Assembly (NCBI GenBank): GCA_945910005.1
Contig: OX246748.1
Location: 8,533,363-8,597,362 of the forward strand
DNA: 64,000 bases
From: Isoperla grammatica
Taxonomy: Eukaryota; Arthropoda; Insecta; Plecoptera; Perlodidae
Direction: 5' to 3'
This document shows positions 46,908-59,130 of this stretch, piece by piece. A program made the position numbers and the translations under genes. Under the pieces are notes generated by a model. The model was not told the DNA's origin, searched no databases, and worked only from the letters and a program-made list of their open reading frames with translations. Within the stretch, counting starts at the first letter, position 1. Every line of letters starts with the position of its first letter.

Positions 46908-49900
46908 TAAACAGTGACTGTGTAGTTGAACGACTCTCCTTCTACAATGCACAACGACTGCACAGTGACTGTGTAGTTGAACGACTCTCCTTCTACAATG
47001 CACAACAACTAAACAGTGACTGTGTAGTTGAACGACTCTCCTTCTACAATGCACAACGACTGCACAGTGAGTGTGTAGTTGAACGACTGTCCTTCTACAA
47101 TGCACAACAACTAAACAGTGACTGTGTAGTTAAACGACTGTCCTTCTACAATGCACAACGACTGCACAGTGAGTGTAGTTAAACGACTCTCCTTCTACAA
47201 TGCACAACAACTAAACAGTGACTGTGTAGTTGAACGACTGTCCTTCTACAATGCACAACGACTGCACAGTGACTGTGTAGTTGAACGACTGTCCTTTTAA
47301 AATGCACAACAACTGCGTAGTTGAACGACTGTCCTTCTACAATGCACAATGACTGCGTAGTTGAACGACTGTTCTTCTACAATGCACAACAACTGCAAAG
47401 TGACTGTGTAGTTGAACGGCTGTCCTTCTACAATGCACAACAACTGCACAGTGACTGTGTAGTTGAACGACTGTCCTTCTACAATGCACAACAACTGCAC
47501 AGTGACTGCGTAGTTGAAAGACTGTCCTTCTACAATGCACAACGACTGCACATTGACTGTGTAGTTGAACGACTGTCCTTCTACATTGCACAACGACTGC
47601 ACAGTGACTGTGTAGTTGAACGACTGTCCTTTTAAAATGCACAACAACTGTGTAGTTGAACGACTGTTCTTCTACAATGCACAATGACTGCGTAGTTGAA
47701 CGACTGTCCTTCTACAATGCAACAACTGCACAGTGACTGTGTAGTTGAACGACTGTCCTTCTACAATGCACAACAACTGCACAGTGACTGTGTAGTTGAA
47801 CGACTGTCCTTCTACAATGCACAACAACTGCACAGTGACTGTGTAGTTGAACGACTGTCCTTCTACAATGCACAACAACTGCACAGTGAGTGTGTAGTTG
47901 AACGACTGTCCTTCTACAATGCACAACAACTGCACAGTGACTGTGTAGTTGAACGACTGTCCTTTTAAAATGCACAACAACTGCGTAGTTGAACGACTGT
48001 TCTTCTACAATGCACAACAACTGCACAGTGACTGCGTAGTTGAACGACTGTCCTTCTACAATGCACAACAACTGCACAGTGAGTGTGTAGTTGAACGACT
48101 GTCCTTCTACAATGCACAACAACTGCACAGTGACTGTATAGTTGAACGACTGTCCTTCTACAATGCACAACAACTGCACAGTGACTGTGTAGTTGAACGA
48201 CTGTCCTTTTAAAATGCACAACAACTGCGTAGTTGAACGACTGTCCTTCTACAATGCACAACAACTGCACAGTGAGTGTGTAGTTAAACGACTGTCCTTC
48301 TACAATGCACAACAACTGCACAGTGACTGTGTAGTTGAACGACTGTCCTTCTACAATGCACAACAACTGCACAGTGACTGTGTAGTTGAACGACTGTCCT
48401 TTTAAAATGCACAACAACTGCGTAGTTGAACGACTGTTCTTCTACAATGCACAACAACTGCACAGTGACTGCGTAGTTGAAAGACTGTCCTTCTACAATG
48501 CACAACAACTGCACAGTGACTGTGTAGTTGAACGACTGTCCTTTTAAAATGCACAACAACTGCGTAGTTGAACGACTGTTCTTCTACAATGCACAACAAC
48601 TGCACAGTGACTGCGTAGTTGAAAGACTGTCCTTCTACAATGCACAACAACTGCACAGTGACTGCGTAGTTGAAAGACTGTTCTTCTACAATGCACAACA
48701 ACTGCACAGTGACTGCGTAGTTGAACGACTGTTCTTCTACAATGCACAACAACTGCACAGTGACTGCGTAGTTGAAAGACTGTCCTTCTACAATGCACAA
48801 CAACTGCACAGTGACTGCGTAGTTGAACGGCTGTCCTTCTACAATGCACAACAACTGCACAGTGACTGCGTAGTTGAACGGCTGTCCTTCTACAATGCAC
48901 AACAACTGCACAGTGACTGCGTAGTTGAACGGCTGTCCTTCTACAATGCACAACAACTGCACAGTGACTGTGTAGTTGAAAGACTGTCCTTCTACAATGC
49001 ACAACAACTGCACAGTGACTGTGTAGTTGAAAGACTGTTCTTCTACAATGCACAACGACTGCACAGTGACTGCGTAGTTGAAAGACTGTTCTTCTACAAT
49101 GCACAACAACTGCACAGTGACTGCGTAGTTGAACGGCTGTCCTTCTACAATGCACAACAACTGCACAGTGACTGCGTAGTTGAACGGCTGTCCTTCTACA
49201 ATGCACAACAATTGCACAGTGACTGTGTAGTTGAAAGACTGTCCTTCTACAATGCACAATAACTGCACAGTGACTGTGTAGTTGAAAGACTGTCCTTCTA
49301 CAATGCACAACAACTGCACAGTGACTGTGTAGTTGAAAGACTGTCCTTCTACAATGCACAATAACTGCACAGTGACTGTGTAGTTGAAAGACTGTCCTTC
49401 TACAATGCACAACAACTGCACAGTGACTGTGTAGTTGAAAGACTGTCCTTCTACAATGCACAACAACTGCACAGTGACTGTGTAGTTGAACGACTGTCCT
49501 TCTACAATGCACAACAACTCCACAGTGACTGCGTAGTTGAAAGACTGTCCTTCTACAATGCACAACAACTGCACAGTGACTGTGTAGTTGAACGACTGTC
49601 CTTCTACAATGCACAACAACTGCACAGTGACTGTGTAGTTGAACGACTGCCCTTCTACAATGCACAACAACTGCACAGTGACTGTGTAGTTGAAAGACTC
49701 TCCTTCTACAATGCACAACAACTGCACAGTGACTGCGTAGTTGAACGGCTGTCCTTCTACAATGCACAACAACTGCACAGTGACTGTGTAGTTGAACGAC
49801 TGTCCTTCTACAATGCACAACAACTGCACAGTGACTGTGTAGTTGAACGACTGTCCTTCTACAATGCACAACAACTGCACAGTGACTGTGTAGTTGAACG

Positions 49901-50385
49901 ACTGTCCTTCTACAATGCACAACAACTGCACAGTGACTGTGTAGTTGAACGACTGTCCTTCTACAATGCACAACAACTGCACAGTGACTGTGTAGTTGAA
50001 CGACTGTCCTTCTACAATGCACAACAACTGCACAGTGACTGTGTAGTTGAAAGACTCTCCTTCTACAATGCACAACAACTGCACAGTGACTGCGTAGTTG
50101 AACGACTCTCCTTCTACAATGCACAACAACTAAACAGTGACTGTGTAGTTGAACGACTGTCCTTCTACAATGCACAACAACTGCACAGTGACTGCGTAGT
50201 TGAACGGCTGTCCTTCTACAATGCACAATAACTGCACAGTGACTGTGTAGTTGAACGACTGTCCTTTTAAAATGCACAACAACTGCGTAGTTGAACGACT
50301 GTCCTTCTACAATGCACAATGACTGCGTAGTTGAACGACTGTTCTTCTACAATGCACAACAACTGCACAGTGACTGCGTATTCAA
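46908..50385 (+). repeat. 51-bp minisatellite, main array
   Basis: Roughly 67 units. The unit length of 51 (17 codons) and absence of stops in some phases keep frames open on both strands for up to 591 codons. A shortened unit variant containing CCTTTTAAAATGCACAACAA recurs at about 47292, 47630, 47966, 48209, 48401, 48541 and 50264, showing higher-order duplication. G/A and T/C variants (GTAGTTGAACGACTG, GTAGTTGAAAGACTG, TGCGTAG, TGTGTAG) are mixed. The array ends at GACTGCGTATTCAATTT, where a poly-T tract begins. Confidence 0.96.
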
Positions 50386-52975
50386 TTTTTTTTTTTTTTT
50401 CAATTCAATTTTTTTTATTCAATAATTCCACATGATACATAACAGAATGGTTATTGGACGAATTGTACATTGATATTAATATCTACGGACAGAAGTTATG
50501 TCTTGAGAGTCCGTAGACAAATATCTGGTGTGCGGATTATTGAATACTGTGAGTTATATAACTAAGTGGTAACTTAAATGTAAACTATAAAACTATTATA
50601 TTATAATATTTTATATCTAGTAACGATTTCGAATAGGATGAGGTTTCATGACGAGACGATGTTGGGGACGGTTTATTATTGTTTTTTACCGGAAGTGTCT
50701 GTATTTATTATTTATATATTCAGCCATTATTAAGAATGTTATCTTTTTAGAGGATTAAAATAATATGATTATGTAGTATGAATGCGGTTGTTAATGCTTT
50801 CTAGGTTGTAGGGTAACAATGTTAGTAGTAGTTGAAAGACTGTCCTTCTACAATGCTCTGGCTGGCTCATCGCCTGGAACCAGGGGGGGGGGGGGGAGTG
50901 AGTTGATTTCAATTCATGTTATAATATGACGTAATGTGAGACAGATGGCTTTGGAGTTTTTGATAGATTTTATGTCTAGACTAATAATTTTAATGTCTGC
51001 TAATTTGTACTCAAAACAGGAAATTTTATCTACCGGTACTTATTTGTAATAATTGCAATTTTTAGTTCTTTTGTACAGAAAATAATTTAAAACATTCAAT
51101 ATTTCATCAATTAGACGCATATTCATGGGTAATAGATCAAAATTTTTGTAATAAGAATTTTTAACCGTAAAATCTATTCATTTGGGGAAATTTAAATTAT
51201 TGCTAATTTTATGGGGCTTGTAATTTTACAGTCTATACTCGCACAGCGGTTCCTTGCCCCCCCCCCCCCCCCCCCCCCCCTCCCCCTCTGAGGAATAGAT
51301 TAACGTAACTCAAACATGTGACATTTCCCGGGAACTGACGGCACATAGAATTCCTCATAAATTCTTCACTTATGATTTATGATGTACTCGCAGTCGTATG
51401 AGTTAATCATGTGTAGACTATAGATATTTAGAGCGTAACATATATAATAACAAAGATTATTCGTGTAATCCTGTGTAGAGTTTTGAAAATCCGCGTAAGT
51501 TATAGTTGCCTGAGAAGACACCAGAGTCCGCAGCCTGGCTCTCTCAGTAATCTGGCTGGCTTGGCTGCCACTACAAACAAGGCCGGATACCTCTTCGATT
51601 TCATGTTTCCCCTGATACAATAGGAGGAGCAACCTGTTACGCCCAGTAAAAACAAAATGGTGAGTGATTCTAAATCAATACAATAAAATGCCAATAAAAC
51701 CAATAATAGCGTCATTTTACTAGTTTTTAATTTAAAAAAAAAAGTAAGCCAATCAATGACTTTTAATTTACCGCAGAAAACGTAACTATGCATTACGCAG
51801 AATAATTAAACCGTGATCTTTGTAATGTGTGATAGCGTTACATTAGCTTCAAGTCTCAACCAAACCTCAGCATTCAAGGAACTAGTTTCACATCGCTTGT
51901 TGCTTAGTTCATTTTATGTCACCAGAATGCGTAGATTCACTTTTAGTGCCGTGTGGTTACGGGGTGCGGGGGGAGGGGGAGGGAGTTGGTGTAGGTCATG
52001 TCTAGGTCCAAAGTACATTTTCTCAGTATTTGTCTTATTTATTATGAATGCAGGCAGACAACCTTGAAAAGGGGCGATGTACCGACCGACCTGTGGTTCT
52101 ATTGTTGCTGCCAATATCGATTTTACTATTTCAATATTTATATATTTCATATGACCCATGAGACGAACGCTCCGGAGTGTAGGGGCCCCCATTTGAAGAC
52201 AAGTCAAAGCCCCCATGTGTAATCTTTGGCCAAACTAACCATTCTAAATATTATAAATTACATATTATTACATTTCATGGTACTGACAAAAATAGATACA
52301 ATTCTAAAAAAAAAGATGTTGGAAGGAAGAAGGGAGCACTTTTTTTCAGTTCTGGAAACCATGAATGAGAGACGGTTCGATGGAAAGTCAGCTGACGCCG
52401 AGGGGTGCATATTTTCACCCCCCCCGCCACTCGCATCTCATACGGAGTTTTCCTTGTTGCACTGGCTTTGCATTTTACCGTTTTTTTTTTAAGGCAATAT
52501 TTCGCCTGAAATCGCGTTTTAGCCATCAAACATTAAGTAGGGTGCTGGGGCGCCCTAGTCGCCACTTTACCGTGACACCCCCGAGAAATGTTTTTGCCTC
52601 AGGCCCTCAAATATGAAGAGAGACCCTCGTCATGTTTTACTGCGTGATTACATTACATTCATTACAGTACGTTTCAAAGGTCCAAAATATGAGTCTTAAG
52701 AAACCAAGCGGTCCGTGAAGGTTTTAGCTTTTTGGGGGGGGGGGGGGGGAGGGGGTTGGGGAGACACATTTCCTAAGAATCCACACTTATAATGAACTCG
52801 CAAATAAGCTATCACAATCAGTCACATGTATGCGTTCAAGTATAAAATGTACATACAAATACGTACGTAAAAATATATGATCGCCCTTGCCCTCCCTCAC
52901 AACAAGACCTTCAATCTTTCTGCCAACCATTGTTGTGTTTGAAAAGCTTGTGGGACAGATAGATATTTATGTTTG
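50386..52975. other. Intergenic, no gene recognised
   Basis: Starts with CAATTCAATTTTTTTT-type tracts, possibly a retroelement tail. Contains a hairpin with TCTACGGAC/GTCCGTAGA near 50480-50515, an orphan minisatellite half-unit at 50829, and G or C runs at about 50883, 51258 (over 20 C) and 52733. No convincing exon. Confidence 0.5.
50829..50857 (+). repeat. Orphan half-unit of the 51-bp minisatellite
   Basis: GTAGTTGAAAGACTGTCCTT and CTACAATGC, a 29-bp exact match to array units, about 440 bp beyond the array end. Confidence 0.85.
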
Positions 52976-52984
52976 TGGCCATAC

Positions 52985-53300
52985 TTACTACCATACATAC
53001 ATACATACATACATACATACATACATACATACATACATACATACATACATACATACATACATACATACATACATACATACATACATACATACATACAAAC
53101 ATACATACATACATGCATGCATGCATGCATACATACATACATACATACATACATACATACATACATACATACATACATACATACATACATACATACATAC
53201 ATACATACATACATACATACATACATACATACATACATACATACATACATCCATCCATACATACATACATACATACATACATACATACATACATACATAC
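52985..53300 (+). repeat. ATAC tetranucleotide microsatellite
   Basis: About 78 ATAC repeats with interruptions at about 53097 (AAAC), 53113-53128 (ATGC x4) and 53250 (CCATCCAT). Long Tyr-Ile-His-Thr and Cys-Met-Tyr-Val frames on the two strands are artefacts. Confidence 0.97.
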
Positions 53301-53644
53301 AACAACCTGAACCGCCACAAACCTATGTTTATTGGTTCAGTAATTTTCACATGATCAAGAAAAAAATTCAAATGTGTAATGTACAAAAAGAGGAAAATAA
53401 ATAAAATAAATAAAATAAATATTGGAAAATAGTGTCTTCTGACTGACTCGTCAGTGATGGATATTTACTTTTATGTCAATGAAGCTACAACTCACAAAAA
53501 TTGGGTTATTCTCGGGACGTCGGCTTATTTTAAACCTTTAGAAATATTATTTCATGTACATTGGTAATTCAGCTTCTCGTATATGAATGACAGACGGCTC
53601 GGCCGATGTATCAGCATGACGTATAACTTGTTATTATCTAGACA

Positions 53645-53910
53645 AACAACCTGCCCAGGGACTGCTACCTTATCGTGGTGGGCAGGTTTGTGTGCTTTGA
53701 TGATCCCGAGAGCTATGCCGGCGGAAGCGTAAGCTTCCACACCCCAGTCCCCTTTCCTCCCCCTTCCCCTTTCCACCCCGCCCTCCTATTGTCCCCTTTC
53801 CTCCAAACAGCCCCCTATTTCATCTTCATATATCACCCACTCATTGTCTCGATTAGCCTCGTTGCAAAAATATAAGACGTTAAGCCCAAATAATAAATAA
53901 ATATATACTA
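53645..53910 (+). mobile_element. Truncated non-LTR element
   Basis: Contains CTACCTTATCGTGGTGGGCA and GATGATCCCGAGAGCTATG, a pair of motifs I associate with leaders of some non-LTR elements of animals, then a C/T-rich run, and ends ATTAGCCTCGTTGCAAAAAT, AAGACGTTAAGCCCAAATAA and an AATAAATAAATA tail. The 3' part also occurs near 11080. No coding region is left, so it is a deleted or SINE-like derivative. Confidence 0.55.
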
Positions 53911-54499
53911 GACAAACAAGCAATAGTGCACAACACTGCGGCATCGAGGTTAACCCTTGGACTGCATTGAAGTCACGTGTCTAATGGTTTAGCCTTCGCT
54001 TCGAAGCACCCGTCAATGTCTCACATGAGAACATATGTGGCTTCGTAACAACTCAACACTTTAAAATATATTATAATTGTTAGTATAGAAATTAATTTAA
54101 GGAATTGTTTGCGATTCATTAATTCGTTAAGTAACAAAAACTGTGACAATTGCAATACTTTAAACTTTTTATATCACAGTTTTACATTTTCAAATTTATA
54201 TGGGTGTTATTCAATTTTTGGATATTATGTACCGGCCACAAAATATTATCAAAGAACGCGATAACATGGAACTGTTTAGTGCTATAACCAAGCGTGTCGT
54301 GAAAAATTGAAACAATATTTTGTTTCGTTTTAATTTAACTAAAAAATATTTCTTTCTTTCCTAATCCAAGGAAGATTGTTCCGGTTTTGTTGTTTCATTT
54401 AAAACAATTTGAGGTGGTTGAGGATTTTACATCACTAAAACTGTTAATCTGTCTATTTTAGGTTGAAAAAGGCTCAACAATTCAAATATTCAACAACTG

Positions 54500-54697
54500 A
54501 CAGCTCACCAGTGCATGGTCAGGTCTCTAGCTAGGAATATTTTCTGCGGGCTATTAGCGGGACTCGATCCCAGCATTCACCTTGTGGCTGAGAAAATCCT
54601 TAAAAAAAATCTTTCAGAAGTGCCGGTGACTGGTCTCGAACCAGTGCCCTGTACCGATTTCGAGAAACGCGCTTTACCGCTGAGCCGCCTCCCATTG
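54500..54697 (-). mobile_element. tRNA-derived SINE, variant head
   Basis: Minus strand: CGGCTCAGCGGTAAAGCGCG (A box) and GGTTCGAGACCAGTCACCGG (B box), then GGATTTTCTCAGCCACAAGG and GGGATCGAGTC, which parallel the body of the SINE at 12336. The ends of the tRNA-like part do not pair as an acceptor stem, so this is not a tRNA gene. Confidence 0.7.
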
Positions 54698-55379
54698 GAT
54701 AGAAAGAAAATCAATAATGCAATCGTAAACACATGACGTAGACAGTGTTGTCAATTACTGCCATGGTTGCAATATCGCAGTCTACATTCCTCTCTGATCG
54801 CTCGATTGATAACACCGCGAGGAAGGCAATTCTGTCTGCGAGCGAGGAACCAAGTAGGATCGCGTTGACGGATGAGCGTGCATGCCAAAACAATATACTA
54901 TTTGTGTACATGTAAACTTTAAATATAACATACCATAATGTAAAATATGATCCAACTGGTCAAAGCAAATTATGATTGTTTTTTCTTTCAACAATAAAAT
55001 ATGGAATTTAATTTCGTACGTATTTTTTAACTTCTCATCATCTTCCAAGTCGTGTGGAACCAATTAAAGGACCTGGGCTCGAGTCCCATGTAGAACATGT
55101 TTTCCTAATTGTAAAACACTGAACAACCATACCCCTTAGTACCAATAGAGAAAACTAAAATTTTGTATATTAATTCGTGTGCCAGAATTCAATTTCTAGC
55201 TTTGAATTAAGGTGGCCATTCGTTTCGAATTCTTAGGAATCTAGCATTGCTGAACTAGAGTGTATCTAGCGAAGAAATATATCTCTAACCAGTCAGGAAA
55301 AGTAAAATAAATTGCGCAAAATTCAATATGTGGATGTAGCTTTTACCCTCGACCAGGAGACTGGGAACTAAATAAAGAC

Positions 55380-55482
55380 ATTTATTTATTTCATTTAGGC
55401 TAGTCTATTATTAGCGATATGCGAGCAATACACTTCTAGATCGAGTGAGATCAATCCAAGTTTTAGCAGCCCTGCTTGAGTT
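55380..55482 (+). repeat. Direct repeat, copy 1
   Basis: ATTTATTTCATTTAGGCTA ... GCGAGCA ... AGCGAGATC-like ... CCAAGTTTTAGCA; matches 56668-56765 with about 75-80% identity. The pair is 1.29 kb apart. Confidence 0.65.
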
Positions 55483-56540
55483 TCAAGAGAGATTCGAGAT
55501 CGAGCAATGTACCAAATCTTGACTAAAAATTCTCAAACTTTCTTCAGTGCTAAACTTTCTATAGTGCGATTATTTCTAAAGCAATGGCCAATTTTATTCT
55601 TAGGTTTTGTCCGGAGGAATTATGCACGAGGTTTTAGAGTAAGCACTCTCCGTGTGATGTACATTTCTTTAGATTGCAGCACACTGGCTTATGCTGATGC
55701 AAGCCTTATATAGAACCCAAACATGAGACATGTTACAAAATGTTAGGGAGTTGGAGTGTTCACCGTAAATATTGATTATAATTTCAATTCCAATTTCAAT
55801 AGATTTTATTCGTCTCTCTTTCTTACATTACATTTAGGTACAATATCTTAAACAATAACATACACTAGATACATATGTCACAGCATTGTCAACTAATTGT
55901 AAAATAGAGTGAACGAGTACCCATATGACCAGTGTGATTGTATGTGGGTGCAAGTAATCCTTTTTTTAATTGGTGTACATTGCGTAAGTGAATGTTTTTT
56001 TGAGATCAATTATTAATATGGAACTGGTAAGTTGAGAATGGTATAGATGTACAATTGTTTTGATGGATAATTGTTTGTTTTAAAACCCGCGTAATGTACC
56101 ACAGGTGTGAATATTGTTAAGTTGTGTAAATCTATTAGTCCCATTTCACATAAGAACTAACGCAATATTTCTGATACAGTTTTTATTTAAAATCGTACCT
56201 AATTTTTTTGATGTTCCGGCCCTTTTATAGAACACAGTTCCGTGTTCTAAACATCAGGAGCTTTTTATCTTACCTAAGTGTCGTGTTCATATCTATCAAT
56301 ATATGGTTTAAGTAGAATCCAAGCATTTTTCAACACTTTCACTTCACACTTTAGTTTTTTGTGACATTTACATGCGATATTTTTGTTTCTCAATATTTCG
56401 CTTCTATGCTGTGTCTGCCCTGACATGATAAGGTGGTTATGTGTTTCGTAAGTATATTGCGGTTTAGTCTTGTATACTTTTGTAAATATTTATTATTTTT
56501 CAATTTTTCACTAGATGGGGAAATGCCCTGTTGCTGATAA

Positions 56541-56650
56541 ATGAATGAAATGAAATGAAATGAAATGAAATGAAATGAAATGAAATGAAATGAAATGAAA
56601 TGAAATGAAATGAAATGAAATGAAATGAAATGAAATGAAATGAAATGAAA
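56541..56650 (+). repeat. TGAAA pentanucleotide microsatellite
   Basis: About 22 nearly perfect TGAAA repeats. Confidence 0.97.
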
Positions 56651-56667
56651 TCCAATGTTAGTTTCAG

Positions 56668-56765
56668 ATGTATTTATTTCATTTAGGCTATCCCATTATT
56701 AGGGTTGTGCGAGCAGTCATGTTTTAGGTAAAGCGAGATCGAGCCAAGTTTAGCAACCCTGTTTG
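56668..56765 (+). repeat. Direct repeat, copy 2
   Basis: Second copy of the 55380 segment, lying directly between the TGAAA microsatellite and the candidate exon at 56815. Confidence 0.65.
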
Positions 56766-56814
56766 AAACTAAAGTTTGGGGACTTCTACACAAACTGTTT
56801 TCTATTTGTTTCAG

Positions 56815-56951
56815 CAGTGAACCCAGCTGTTATCTGAATACAGCGACGCAGACAATCTCCCTGCCAGCCCGGCGGACTTCGGACACTGGCCTGAGTCACT
56901 CACCGTAGCAACCACGACCACCCAGATAAGCAAGACACAGACTTGTACGAG
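56815..56951 (+). other. Candidate internal exon
   Basis: Preceded by CTATTTGTTTCAG and followed by the strong donor gtaagt, and higher in GC than its surroundings. If the acceptor CCCAG at 56829 is used, the rest is open and begins LLSEYSDADNLPASPADF; joined to the exon at 61315 it would stop after two more codons, making it the C-terminal end of a protein. Upstream exons were not found. No recognised domain. Confidence 0.4.
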
Positions 56952-57159
56952 GTAAGTTTCTATTTCAACGGAATGGAAAATCTCCAAACTAAAATTTTGT
57001 TGGGCATTTTGTATAAAAGTACTTTCTTACAATTTCAATTTGTTTATAATATAAATTGTTGAAATCAATCAAGCCTCTTCCCCCTTTTTCTCTTGGTAGA
57101 GTCACTCTTTCTATTGCTGACTAAGGGTGATGACTTCTGTATTTAGTGAATGTGGTGCG

Positions 57160-57626
57160 GGTGAGAATTTCCAGGGCATGAATTTCTGTATGTGTCAAAT
57201 TAATAATTCTGAATGAATATGTCAGTATACCGGCATAGCATAAGTGTTAATTGCTTTGATCTTGTTTTTACCATTCAGTTGTGTTTTTAAAATGTATCCT
57301 ATTCGTTTCTTGTATGCAGAAATTAATTTACTTTTCATCAGTTTATGATCAATTTGTTTAGCCTGCGCCAATCCTAGATATTTGTATACATCTCCTTCGT
57401 CCATTACTTCCATTCGGTAGTCTTCGTCAATTTCAAACTCTTCTAATTTCGTTATCTTTCCTTTGATGACATGAAGTGACTTACATTTATCAATTCCAAA
57501 ATCCATACATATATCCTAGTGAATTCTAACGTTGAGTTAAGTAGATTCGTCATGTGGGTCGCATTTGAAGCATATAACTTGAGATCGTCCATGTAGAATA
57601 TATGTGAAAGTGTGTGGCAAACCGTA
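57160..57626 (-). pseudogene. Non-LTR retrotransposon reverse transcriptase fragment, broken
   Basis: Minus strand carries the catalytic YMDD box in the context HIFYMDDLKLYASN (about 57595-57554), then FGIDKCKSLHVIKGK (57500-57460), YKYLGL, and NKIKAINTYAMPV near 57225. These are the palm and thumb of an R2-like/CRE-like non-LTR reverse transcriptase, the YMDDLKLY form being characteristic. Frame changes occur between the catalytic box and FGIDKC and again after AMPV (continuing LTYSF), so it is inactive. Only about 150 codons of a protein usually over 700 remain. The left side of the fragment in its own orientation is replaced by satellite DNA at 57627. Confidence 0.85.
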
Positions 57627-59130
57627 CTTCGATTTGGCTGATACTTCGTAAAATGAAAGATCTTATCCAGGAAATGACAAATAAATGAAATAAAGATTAT
57701 AAATGTTTATACTATGGCCCTGGGGCCACTTCAAAAATTTTCCCCAAATTATTCTTTTTGTGATTGCAAGACCAAATATCAATGGAATTTGGAACTCATG
57801 GTGTATTTCAATTGAAAATGATCCTTTGATTACGATTAGATTATCAAAATTATCAAAATCCAAAAAAAATATTTCCCTCCGAATTTCGACTAAGACTTAT
57901 ACCCTTTAGAAATTTTCGAAATAGCTTGCCCCTTCGATTTGGCTGATAATTCGTAAAATGAAAGATCTTATCCAGGAAATGACGAAAAAATGAATTATAG
58001 ATTATAAATGTTTATACTATGGCCCGGGGGCAACTTCAGAAATGTCCCTTAATTGATTCTTTTTGTGATTGCAAGACCAAATATAAATAGATTTAGGAAA
58101 TGATGGTGTATTTTAATTGAAAATGAACCTTAGATTACGTAAAGATTATAAAAATTATCAAAATCCAAAATTAATATTTCCCTCCGAATTTCGATCAAGA
58201 TTTATACCCTTTAGAAATTTTCGAAATAGCTTGCCCCTTCGATTTGGCTGATACTTCGTAAAATTTAAGATCTTGACCTGGAAATGACAAATAAATGAAA
58301 TAAAGATTATTAATGTTTATACTATGGCCCTAGGGCCACTTCAAAAATTTCCCCCAAATTATTCTTTTTGTGATTGCAAGACCAAATATCGATAGAATTT
58401 GGAACTAATGGTGTATTTCAATTGAAAATAATCCTTTGACTACGATTAGGTAATCAAAATTATCAAAATCCAAAAATAATATTTCTCTCCGAATTTCGAC
58501 CAAGACTATATACCCTTTAGAAATTCTCGAAATAGCTTGCCCCTTCGATTTGGCTGATACTTCATAAAATTTAAGATCTTATCTAGGAAATGACAAATAA
58601 ATGAAATTTAGATTATAAATGTTTATACTATGGCCCTGGGGCCACTTCAAAAATTTCCCCCAAATTATTCTTTTTGTGATTGCAAGACCAAATATCAATG
58701 GATTTAGAAACTGATGGTGTATTTCAATTGATAATGATCCTAAGATAACCAAAAGATTATCAAAATTATCAAAATCCAAAAATAATATTTCCCTCCGAAT
58801 TTCCATTAAGACTACTTTAGAAATTTTCGAAATAGCTTGCCCCTTCGATTTGGCTGATACTTCGTAAAATGAAAGATCTTATCCAGGAAATGTCAAATAA
58901 ATTAAATACAGATTATAAATGTTTATACTATGGGATGGCCCTGGGGCCACTTAAAAAATTTCCCCCAAATTATTTTTTTTGTGATTGCAAGACCAAATAT
59001 CAATGGATTAAGGAACTAATGGTGTATTTTAATTCAAAATGATCCTTAGATTACGATTAGATTATCAAAATTATCTTAATCCAAAAATAATATTTCCTTC
59101 GAATTTCGACTAAGACTATTCGTGAAAATA
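57627..59130 (+). repeat. 305-bp satellite array, five units
   Basis: TCTTATCCAGGAAATGACAA-type anchors are at 57661, 57966, 58271, 58577 and 58877 (spacings 305, 305, 306, 300). Each unit has TTCGATTTGGCTGATACTTC, TATACTATGGCCCTGGGGCC, TGTGATTGCAAGACCAAATA and AAATAGCTTGCCCC. Units are about 85-92% alike. The GATTGCAAGACCAAATATCA..GGATTT core is homologous to the 1.31-kb satellite. Short open frames in it are incidental. Confidence 0.95.

Noticed and set aside
48402..50319. Very long open frames (575 and 591 codons) on the minus strand
   Set aside because: They are produced by a 51-bp tandem repeat without stops. The plus strand is open too, and the peptide is a plain repeat of 17 residues. 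No start context or splice structure supports translation.
46908..50385. CRISPR-like array
   Set aside because: Repeats are contiguous with no unique spacers, in eukaryotic DNA.
52887..53404. Overlapping frames of 113-155 codons on both strands
   Set aside because: All are translations of the ATAC microsatellite.
54617..54697. tRNA gene
   Set aside because: A and B boxes are present but the acceptor arms do not pair and a SINE body follows.
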